From contig JABJPQ010000439.1 in assembly GCA_018663815.1 (NCBI GenBank), positions 1 to 5,592 of the forward strand: a stretch of 5,592 bases of DNA. The letters run 5' to 3'. Shown piece after piece: positions 1 to 4,860 of the stretch. The first letter of the stretch is position 1; each line of letters starts with the position of its first letter. Both the position numbers and the translations under genes were made by a program. Source of the DNA: Halobacteriovoraceae bacterium. GTDB taxonomy: Bacteria > Bdellovibrionota > Bacteriovoracia > Bacteriovoracales > Bacteriovoracaceae. The notes under the pieces were generated by a model. The model saw only the letters and a program-made list of their open reading frames with translations. It did no database searches and was not told the DNA's origin.

Positions 1-665
1 CTATGATAGCCGTTTTTTCTCATATTGGATTTCAAGATGCAGCTGATGGTGCTAGTCACCAGTCGCTAACGTACTTAAGTGCTCTGGCCTCAATTCCTAA
101 TACCAAGACTATTATTGCATCTACTTCAACTGAAGCAGAGGCGATGATGTATCAAGCTATTAAAGATATTGCAGTTAAAAGAGAAGCTGGGCAAGCAGCA
201 GATTCTTATATCTTTTTTGTTGGACGTGAAAAATTTCCTAAAGAACTTGTTAATGTTGATGCATATGACATTGATAAAGCTCAAGTTATTATGGAAGGGG
301 ATGACGGAGTTATTGTTTCTGCGGGAGCTACTTTATTTTATGCCATTGAGGCCGCTGAAGAGTTAAAAACGAACGGGAAAAATATTGCCGTTATTAATTC
401 AGCATGTGCTAATAAGCCAGACGTTGCAACAATTGCAGCAGTCCTTGCTAAGTCAAATAAACTCATTACGGTAGAAGATCATCAACTCATTGGTGGGTAC
501 GGGGCTCAACTGGTACAAGCTTTAAAAATGCAAGGAAGTGAGTTTAAGCTTAAATCTCTGGGAGTTCGAGGGGAGTTTGGACAATCGGCATATCAAGCTT
601 CTGAGCTTTACGCAAAACATGGCTTAGATAGTAAGGGCATTATTTCGGCTTATAACGAACTATAG
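1..665 (+). CDS. tkt: Transketolase, C-terminal part (5' end outside window)
   Basis: Thiamine-diphosphate enzyme of the non-oxidative pentose phosphate pathway, moving two-carbon units between sugar phosphates in the cytoplasm. The frame is open from base 1 (first whole codon at 3) to TAG at 663-665, giving 220 visible residues. Full transketolases are about 620-670 residues, so some 400 are missing. Visible residues 1-85 are the end of the pyrimidine-binding domain, with the A-D-G-A-S-H-Q loop at 14-20 (substrate-contacting His in many family members) and the R-E-K-F-P segment at 75-79. Residues 95-220 are the transketolase C-terminal domain, with V-I-V-S-A-G-A-T-L at 103-111 and I-T-V-E-D-H at 155-160. 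The V-E-D-H and following glycines resemble the animal-type/short transketolases more than the E. coli type. The internal ATG at 3 is not a start. The stop overlaps the stop of the convergent hydrolase. Function is confident from family resemblance. Confidence 0.93.
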   Translation, partial: MIAVFSHIGFQDAADGASHQSLTYLSALASIPNTKTIIASTSTEAEAMMYQAIKDIAVKREAGQAADSYIFFVGREKFPKELVNVDAYDIDKAQVIMEGDDGVIVSAGATLFYAIEAAEELKTNGKNIAVINSACANKPDVATIAAVLAKSNKLITVEDHQLIGGYGAQLVQALKMQGSEFKLKSLGVRGEFGQSAYQASELYAKHGLDSKGIISAYNEL

Positions 666-1490
666 TAACTTTTCTAATGTTTTAAAAAAGAGTTTTTTAA
701 CAGCTGGATCACGCATATGCATGTGATGAGTTCCGCTCGGAATTTTATTAATAATAGCAGCTGGAAACATTTTTTTATAAAATTTTTGAGAATACTTCCA
801 ATCTATAACGGTGTCATTTGTGCCGTAAATAATTTGTATTTTAGCCATACTTTCTTGTGAGAACTTTTCAATTTCTCGATTAAAGAGAGTTAACTTTGCA
901 AACCAATTGAGTGGAATGAAGTGATGATAAAAGGGATCATTGCTTTTAGTATGATCATACTCATTTCCTCGCGAGCGTTTAAAACGCTTAACCTTTTTAA
1001 AGAGCGTTAAGTATTTCATCAACAAATAAAAAGCAAAGCTTACATGCCATAAATGACTTCTAATTAAAGGAGCGATAAAGATGATCTGAGAAAAGGGGTG
1101 CACAGCATTTTTAATGAGTGCCTTGGTCATACCAACGCTGCCAGTACTATGAGATACAAAGAGATAGGTTTTAGTTTTATCAAGATCTTTGAGGACAGCG
1201 TTGTAATGAAGTTCATAAGTATTAAAGCTGTCTATATCGTAAGGATCTCCAGAGGAGTTACCATGCCCTGGCAACTCGTAGCTAAATACATTATAATTTT
1301 GCTCCATAAAAAAATGAATAATATTTTTTAAATAGAGCGTGTTTTCGTGATAGCCATGAAAAAGAACGATGTGTTTTTTATTCGTCTCTTTTGTAAAAGA
1401 GTGTTTTGCTATCTTTTGTGAAATATTTGAGTCATCGGTAAATGAGATATAGTTGAGTTGATAATGAAAACCTTGACTGATCTTAAACAT
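660..1490 (-). CDS. Alpha/beta hydrolase (monoacylglycerol lipase/lysophospholipase-like)
   Basis: A 276-residue serine hydrolase, probably acting on an acyl ester of a lipid; the substrate is not shown by the sequence. Visible marks: H-G-Y oxyanion loop at 45-47, P-G-H-G-N-S-S-G at 74-81 (the G-H-G-x-S-x-G signature of the lysophospholipase/MAG lipase branch), and the nucleophile elbow S-H-S-T-G at 113-117 with Ser115. The acid is Asp226 in Y-G-T-N-D and the catalytic His is 255 or 256 in G-T-H-H. The first Gly of the usual G-x-S-x-G elbow is Ser113. Residues 145-205 form a basic, aromatic lid-like insertion. No signal peptide is visible. The ATG at 1490 overlaps the upstream CREST gene by 8 bases and has no Shine-Dalgarno sequence, so translation is probably coupled. 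Last gene of the operon. An esterase of other specificity is equally possible. Confidence 0.85.
   Translation of the reverse strand: MFKISQGFHYQLNYISFTDDSNISQKIAKHSFTKETNKKHIVLFHGYHENTLYLKNIIHFFMEQNYNVFSYELPGHGNSSGDPYDIDSFNTYELHYNAVLKDLDKTKTYLFVSHSTGSVGMTKALIKNAVHPFSQIIFIAPLIRSHLWHVSFAFYLLMKYLTLFKKVKRFKRSRGNEYDHTKSNDPFYHHFIPLNWFAKLTLFNREIEKFSQESMAKIQIIYGTNDTVIDWKYSQKFYKKMFPAAIINKIPSGTHHMHMRDPAVKKLFFKTLEKLL
682..700. terminator. A/T inverted repeat just after the transketolase stop
   Basis: TTAAAAAA (682-689) and TTTTTTAA (693-700) are perfect 8-bp inverted arms around a GAG loop, 16 bases past the transketolase stop and inside the 3' end of the convergent hydrolase gene. The run of T could serve as the tract of a terminator for the plus-strand transcript. 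The stem has no G-C pair and also encodes Lys/Phe residues of the hydrolase, so the role is uncertain. Confidence 0.22.
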
Positions 1491-2211
1491 TTTTAAAATT
1501 TTTCATTATGATTAAGGCATAAACGGAAATAGCTGCTGCAAGATGCTTAATACTATGACCACTATAGGCAAGGTTAGTAAAAATCTGTTTGTCAAAATGC
1601 TCTGTGAGTTTAGCGACGATATAGAAGACAACTGCAAATGCTAAGTGTTTGGGCTTTAAGCTCTTTGTCGGCATGATGACGGCAATATAAAGTATGCATA
1701 AAATAGGGGTTAATTGAACCCAAAAATATAATCTTAGGTCTGAGAACTGAACCCAGTGAAAAATGCTATAAAAGCCGATTAAAAGAAGAATGGTTAAAAA
1801 GGTTTTTTCTTTTTTTATTGAAAATACTTCTGTGAAAATAAAACTCGTAAGGCCCATAAACCCAATCGTCATAGGAAGTCTATCCCACACAAGAGTTTGA
1901 TCTGTGGGGTTTAAATGATAGTAGGCTGAACCTGGCCCTACTAAAAAAACTCCAATAACAAAAACAAGCCATGAAAATGAATAACGTTGTTTATGAGTTA
2001 TGTATTGCTTAAGACCAATGAAAGCAACAATAACAAAAGGGATATTTGAGATAACATTATGAAAATTGATGATACCCAGGAGTTTATGGCCATCAGCGAA
2101 GTTATGATAGGCTTGGTTTTGTGCAATAGGGCTTACAAAACCAAATAAAATAACCAGCGGAATGAAGGTAACGATAAGTAGAAAAATAATTTTAGTGTTA
2201 GATAAAGACAT
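1483..2211 (-). CDS. CREST-superfamily membrane hydrolase (alkaline ceramidase-like)
   Basis: A 242-residue integral membrane protein with about seven hydrophobic segments (roughly 8-26, 48-67, 79-93, 113-130, 137-152, 163-180, 188-202). It carries the zinc-hydrolase residues of the CREST superfamily: G-S-A-Y-Y-H with Ser95 and His99, W-D-R-L-P-M with Asp110, and H-S-I-K-H with His219 and His223. The spacings S+4H, H+11D and H+4H equal those I recall for human ACER3 (Ser77/His81/Asp92/His217/His221). Members hydrolyse amide or ester bonds of membrane lipids; ceramide, a receptor-like role or another lipid cannot be separated here. I chose the ATG at 2211, which overlaps the exporter gene by 14 bases. 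A longer frame begins with TTG at 2262, but it would overlap the exporter by 65 bases and its extra residues are not typical. Neither start has a clear ribosome site, so coupling to the exporter gene is likely. Confidence 0.82.
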   Translation of the reverse strand: MSLSNTKIIFLLIVTFIPLVILFGFVSPIAQNQAYHNFADGHKLLGIINFHNVISNIPFVIVAFIGLKQYITHKQRYSFSWLVFVIGVFLVGPGSAYYHLNPTDQTLVWDRLPMTIGFMGLTSFIFTEVFSIKKEKTFLTILLLIGFYSIFHWVQFSDLRLYFWVQLTPILCILYIAVIMPTKSLKPKHLAFAVVFYIVAKLTEHFDKQIFTNLAYSGHSIKHLAAAISVYALIIMKNFKNV

Positions 2212-2950
2212 AACGATTCTTGTAGAGGATAAAAACACCCATGATGATGAGAAAAATGGCAAAACCTTTTTTCAGTTTTTTAGCAGAAACATATTTGACT
2301 AAGTGACTGCCGATGAGAATTCCAATTATTGTAAAAATAGAAAATTGGCCTAAAAAATTCCAAGGAATTTCGAAATTGCCAAGGTAGCCGTAAAAGCCAG
2401 CAAAGGACTTAAAGCTAATAATGAAAAGTGAGGTTCCAATAGCTTGTTTCATCGGAATATTAGCGAGCAAAACAAGCGCCGGTACGATCATAAAACCACC
2501 ACCAACACCGACAACTCCTGTGAGTAAACCTACTAACAAACCTTCTGTCATTATAAGCGGATAGTTTAAAGCTTTCGTAGAGCTAACCTCCCGTTCAGTT
2601 CTTCCTTTAAACATAAAAACGCTGGCCACAAGCATAACTAATGAAAAAAGAACTAATTGAGCCGCACCAGAAAAGTAAGCAGAAAGATATTTTGCGCCGA
2701 TGTATGTTCCTAGCATTGCAACAGGGCCAAAAATTAAAGCAATCTTTAGATTAATATTTTTTGCTTTTAAGTGAGCGATTGAGCCAACAAATGATGTAAG
2801 GCCAACAATGGCCAGACTAAGAGCAATGGAGAGTTTAGGATCCATATCAAGCGCATACACAAGAATTGGGACAGTAAGGATTGATCCTCCGCCACCCATT
2901 AGTCCCAGGCTTAATCCAATAAGTGTCGCCAAAGAGAAACCTAAAATCAT
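2198..2950 (-). CDS. TauE/SafE family sulfite/anion exporter
   Basis: A 250-residue inner-membrane permease with about eight hydrophobic helices in two related halves. Each half opens with the family's glycine motif: G-L-M-G-G-G-G-S near residues 16-23 with a T-V-P that follows, and G-V-V-G-V-G-G-G near 145-152 followed by I-V-P. TauE/SafE members export sulfite, sulfoacetate or related anions. Directly behind a persulfide dioxygenase, sulfite is the best-supported cargo. The protein has no cysteine, which argues against the thiosulfate-uptake YeeE/TsuA group. Two in-frame ATGs lie at 2956 and 2950. I prefer 2950 because the sequence AAAAAGGA ends five bases before it, whereas it would touch the first ATG. 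The stop of the dioxygenase gene lies within this ribosome site, so the two genes are tightly linked. The cargo is inferred from context; the family call is firm. Confidence 0.92.
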   Translation of the reverse strand: MILGFSLATLIGLSLGLMGGGGSILTVPILVYALDMDPKLSIALSLAIVGLTSFVGSIAHLKAKNINLKIALIFGPVAMLGTYIGAKYLSAYFSGAAQLVLFSLVMLVASVFMFKGRTEREVSSTKALNYPLIMTEGLLVGLLTGVVGVGGGFMIVPALVLLANIPMKQAIGTSLFIISFKSFAGFYGYLGNFEIPWNFLGQFSIFTIIGILIGSHLVKYVSAKKLKKGFAIFLIIMGVFILYKNRYVFI

Positions 2951-2955
2951 TGTCA

Positions 2956-2963
2956 TCCTTTTT
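2956..2963 (-). promoter_or_regulatory. Ribosome binding site deciding the exporter start
   Basis: Read on the minus strand the site is AAAAAGGA, followed by five bases and ATG at 2950. It overlaps the TAA stop (2962-2964) of the dioxygenase gene and directly abuts the alternative ATG at 2956, which makes that upstream ATG a poor start. Confidence 0.6.
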
Positions 2964-3816
2964 AGTGAGTTATGGGTATTTTTAAGTATGATGTTTGATT
3001 TTCTTCAGGGCGTGGTAACTTTCCAGCATCAATATTGACTTGGACACTTTGTAGGATAAGCTTTGGTTCTCTTAGAGTGTTGTCTCTTGTTGTTCTCGCA
3101 TTTACATATTGCTCTTGAGACATTTTTTGAGTTAAAGAAATATTTTCCTTTTTGGATATACCAATTGTTGTTTGATACTGTAGTTCTCTTCCGCCTGGTT
3201 GGTAATCATGGCCAACATAAATCTTTGTCTCGTCGGGGAGTGAAAAAAGTTTTTCATGTATCGAGTGGTACATATCTTTTGCAGAGCCAGCAGGAAAGTC
3301 ACATCTGCCAGTGCCGTAGTCTGGCATAAAAAGAGTATCTCCAACAAAGATATGGTCTTCCATTAAAAAGGAGCAACAAGCGGGAGTATGGCCAGGAGTA
3401 AAGATCGTTTTAATTTCGATACTTCCTAATTTTATATGATTTTCTTCATCTAGTAAGAGGTCAAATTGCGATCCGTTAGTTTTTAAATCTTGTAAGTTAA
3501 AGACTGGCTTAAAGATTTCTTGCACTTTTGTGATATGTTTTCCGATACCAATTTTAATATTGGGGTATCTTTCCTTTAGTATTTGTGATGCGGATAAGTG
3601 ATCAGCATGGGCATGAGTTTCTAATGTATAGATTAAGTTTAATGAATTTTCCTGGACAAATTGATCAATTTTATCAACTGACTCATAAGATATTTTTGAA
3701 GCTAGGTAGTCGTAATCTAGTACAGGGTCAATGACTAGTGCATCTTTTGTATTTTCATCAAAAACAATATAGGTAAGTGTATAACTACGTGGGTCGAATT
3801 GAGCTTCAATTTTCAT
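2962..3816 (-). CDS. MBL-fold persulfide dioxygenase (Blh/ETHE1-type)
   Basis: A 284-residue cytoplasmic non-haem iron enzyme expected to oxidise glutathione persulfide to sulfite and glutathione. It has the metallo-beta-lactamase signature T-H-A-H-A-D-H at 67-73, then P-G-H-T-P-A-C at 141-147, F-V-G-D-T-L-F at 157-163 and G-H-D-Y at 202-205. By comparison with ETHE1, His68, His143 and Asp160 are the likely iron ligands. The D-P-V-L-D-Y-D stretch at 30-36, M-P-D-Y-G-T-G-R-C-D-F-P-A-G at 164-177 and the L-P-R-P-E-...-Y-L-K-I-P-I tail at 267-282 are typical of the Blh subgroup rather than glyoxalase II. Blh proteins of Xylella/Agrobacterium carry an extra N-terminal DUF442 domain; here that domain is a separate divergent gene. 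No rhodanese domain is fused. The start at 3816 has a strong ribosome site. First gene of a four-gene operon. Confidence 0.93.
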   Translation of the reverse strand: MKIEAQFDPRSYTLTYIVFDENTKDALVIDPVLDYDYLASKISYESVDKIDQFVQENSLNLIYTLETHAHADHLSASQILKERYPNIKIGIGKHITKVQEIFKPVFNLQDLKTNGSQFDLLLDEENHIKLGSIEIKTIFTPGHTPACCSFLMEDHIFVGDTLFMPDYGTGRCDFPAGSAKDMYHSIHEKLFSLPDETKIYVGHDYQPGGRELQYQTTIGISKKENISLTQKMSQEQYVNARTTRDNTLREPKLILQSVQVNIDAGKLPRPEENQTSYLKIPITH

Positions 3817-3820
3817 AAAA

Positions 3821-3828
3821 TCTCCTTT
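3821..3828 (-). promoter_or_regulatory. Strong ribosome binding site of the persulfide dioxygenase
   Basis: On the minus strand AAAGGAGA stands four bases before the ATG at 3816. It is a near-consensus Shine-Dalgarno sequence and fixes the start. It contrasts with the absence of such a site before the third and fourth genes of the same operon. Confidence 0.75.
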
Positions 3829-3835
3829 AATGATA

Positions 3836-3847
3836 GAACTATTGTTC
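3836..3847. promoter_or_regulatory. Possible operator: GAAC-N4-GTTC inverted repeat on the -10 box
   Basis: GAAC (3836-3839) and GTTC (3844-3847) are inverted arms separated by four bases, exactly covering the predicted -10 region of the leftward operon. A repressor bound here would block transcription. The arms are only 4 bp and the symmetry does not extend outward cleanly, so chance is a real alternative. No regulator gene is present in the window. Confidence 0.22.
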
Positions 3848-3869
3848 AGTAATTTGGTTAAAATATCAA
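3841..3869 (-). promoter_or_regulatory. Predicted sigma70-type promoter of the dioxygenase-exporter operon
   Basis: On the minus strand a -35 box TTGATA (3864-3869, five of six consensus bases) is separated by 17 bases from a -10 box AACAAT (3841-3846, four of six). Transcription would begin near 3833-3835, leaving a leader of about 18 bases before the ATG at 3816. This is pattern matching by eye in AT-rich DNA. Confidence 0.42.
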
Positions 3870-3891
3870 GGTCGAATGTTTTCAGAGTTGT

Positions 3892-3920
3892 TTGGGGAAG
3901 TTAGACATGCTAAGTTTAAT
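3892..3920 (+). promoter_or_regulatory. Predicted promoter of the DUF442 gene
   Basis: A weak -35 box TTGGGG (3892-3897) is followed after 17 bases by TTTAAT (3915-3920, five of six -10 consensus bases). The start of transcription would fall near 3927, about 18 bases before the ATG at 3945. The -35 match is poor, so activator dependence or a different promoter position is possible. Confidence 0.3.
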
Positions 3921-3931
3921 CACTAATATAT

Positions 3932-3940
3932 AAAAGGAGA
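3932..3940 (+). promoter_or_regulatory. Ribosome binding site of the DUF442 gene
   Basis: AAAAGGAGA stands four bases before the ATG at 3945. It almost mirrors the site of the divergent dioxygenase gene, and it fixes the start. An earlier ATG at 3907 is followed in frame by a stop after eight codons and is not a start for this protein. Confidence 0.75.
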
Positions 3941-3944
3941 ACCT

Positions 3945-4388
3945 ATGAGAATAACAGATATACCCGGGCTAATGTATTTATGGAAAGCGGATAATATTTA
4001 TCTGGCCGGACAACCAGCTCCAAATCATTGGGAAGAAGTTCAAAAATTAGGCGTAAAAACAGTGATTAACATTAGAACTTTAGCTGAAATGGATTTTGCT
4101 GGTCAAATAGAAATAATTAAATCACTTGGCATGGAGTATGTTCATATTCCAGTTGTTATGGATGGTATGTTAGTTGCTGAAAACTGCAAAAAGCTAAGCG
4201 AGCTTGTTAATAACGATGAAGATTTCTTTGTGCATTGTGGAAGTGCGAATAGAGTGGCCGGTTGGTTTATAACTTATCAGGCAATGTTTAGAGGTAAGAC
4301 TTTTGATGAAGCAATTGATATGGCTCAAGAAAATGGTTTAAGTAACCCTGGTTTTATAGCTCAAGCAGAGCAGGTCATAAATAGTTAG
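3945..4388 (+). CDS. DUF442 phosphatase-like protein (Blh N-terminal domain homologue)
   Basis: A 147-residue cytoplasmic protein of the small tyrosine-phosphatase-like DUF442 family. Visible motifs are L-A-G-Q-P at 20-24, G-V-K-T-V-I-N-I-R at 36-44 and the active-site loop V-H-C-G-S-A-N-R at 96-103. In the loop Cys98 and Arg103 form the C-x4-R arrangement of the family, one residue shorter than the C-x5-R of classical tyrosine phosphatases. The same domain forms the N-terminus of Blh, where it has been linked to sulfur transfer or phosphatase activity; its exact substrate is not settled. The gene is complete and alone on the plus strand, transcribed away from the dioxygenase gene with 128 bases between the two starts. 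That arrangement suggests a shared role in sulfide/persulfide handling. It converges on the response regulator, with 18 bases between the stops. Confidence 0.86.
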   Translation: MRITDIPGLMYLWKADNIYLAGQPAPNHWEEVQKLGVKTVINIRTLAEMDFAGQIEIIKSLGMEYVHIPVVMDGMLVAENCKKLSELVNNDEDFFVHCGSANRVAGWFITYQAMFRGKTFDEAIDMAQENGLSNPGFIAQAEQVINS

Positions 4389-4427
4389 CAAATCAGCGGT
4401 TTGATATCAATCAGATTTACCAGCTAA
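4385..4427. terminator. Possible bidirectional termination structure between convergent genes
   Basis: The stop regions of the DUF442 gene and the response regulator hold an interrupted inverted repeat: TTAGCAAATC (4385-4394) against GATTT (4414-4418) and GCTAA (4423-4427), with a four-base bulge. Inside lies a perfect 10-bp palindrome, TTGATATCAA (4401-4410), which overlaps the regulator's TGA stop. It could fold in both transcripts, but it is AT-rich and has no clear U-tract, so it is a weak candidate. Confidence 0.22.
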
Positions 4428-4847
4428 TAAAGTTTGGTACTCCGTTAGTAGCTCCTCTTCGCTTAATTTTTCTTCTTTAGGATTTAAGTTTAAGGCACTT
4501 TTTGCGACATCAATTAGATTTGTGTATTTAGGTTTATCAATGAAGTCAAAAGCACCGTACGTAACAGCCTCAAGCATAAGCTTTCTATTACCAAATGCGG
4601 TAAAGAAAATAAAAGGCGTTTCATCGTTTTTTTCACGAATTGCTTTTATAAACTCAATCCCATTCATTTTCGGCATATTGATATCACAAATAATACAATC
4701 AAAGGGTTTGTTTTTTTCGTAAACTTTTAAAGCGTCTAAACCATCCTCAGCTTCAAAAATATTATCAGTAATATCAGTTAAAATTTCGACAGATATTTGA
4801 CGAAGATCGCTTTCATCATCGACAACGAGAATCTTTTTATTTTTCAT
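4407..4847 (-). CDS. Single-domain response regulator (CheY-like receiver)
   Basis: A 146-residue receiver protein without an output domain. The acidic pocket is Asp10-Asp11 in V-V-D-D-E, the phospho-acceptor is Asp55 in I-I-C-D-I-N-M-P, and the switch residues are Thr83 in F-F-T-A and Lys105 in D-K-P. All five canonical positions are present, so it should be phosphorylated by a histidine kinase not seen here. After the receiver (about 4-121) comes a short charged tail (122-146) rich in Glu and Leu, possibly a small helix for partner binding. I chose the ATG at 4847 because it is preceded six bases earlier by AAAGGA and starts the usual K-K-I-L-V-V-D-D strand. A longer frame from 4907 would add 20 atypical residues overlapping the upstream gene. 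It lies 13 bases behind the receiver-like/PilZ-like gene and is surely co-transcribed with it. Confidence 0.92.
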   Translation of the reverse strand: MKNKKILVVDDESDLRQISVEILTDITDNIFEAEDGLDALKVYEKNKPFDCIICDINMPKMNGIEFIKAIREKNDETPFIFFTAFGNRKLMLEAVTYGAFDFIDKPKYTNLIDVAKSALNLNPKEEKLSEEELLTEYQTLLAGKSD

Positions 4848-4853
4848 ATGTAT

Positions 4854-4859
4854 TCCTTT
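4854..4859 (-). promoter_or_regulatory. Ribosome binding site deciding the response regulator start
   Basis: On the minus strand AAAGGA lies six bases before the ATG at 4847, in the 13-base gap after the stop of the preceding gene. This supports the 146-residue form over a form beginning at 4907. Confidence 0.65.
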
Positions 4860-4860
4860 G

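Noticed and set aside
711..726. GCATATGC and CATGTG near-palindrome
   Set aside because: It encodes the conserved His-rich end of the hydrolase (H-H-M-H-M-R), and alternating His/Met codons produce the symmetry.
1098..1331. Plus-strand open frame of 77 codons
   Set aside because: It is antisense to the alpha/beta hydrolase, covering the strand that encodes its catalytic Ser region; no independent support.
2212..2262. Longer CREST protein starting with TTG at 2262 (17 extra residues)
   Set aside because: It would overlap the exporter gene by 65 bases, uses a rare start and has no ribosome site. The ATG at 2211 leaves a first hydrophobic helix beginning near residue 8, as expected.
2808..3329. 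Plus-strand open frames at 2808-3038 and 3063-3329
   Set aside because: They lie opposite the conserved exporter and dioxygenase genes, have no family resemblance or ribosome site, and are antisense shadows.
2962..3816. Dioxygenase as a glyoxalase II or beta-lactamase
   Set aside because: The Blh-specific segments (D-P-V-L-D-Y-D, G-T-G-R-C-D-F-P and the Y-L-K-I-P-I tail) and the adjacent sulfite exporter and DUF442 genes point to persulfide dioxygenase.
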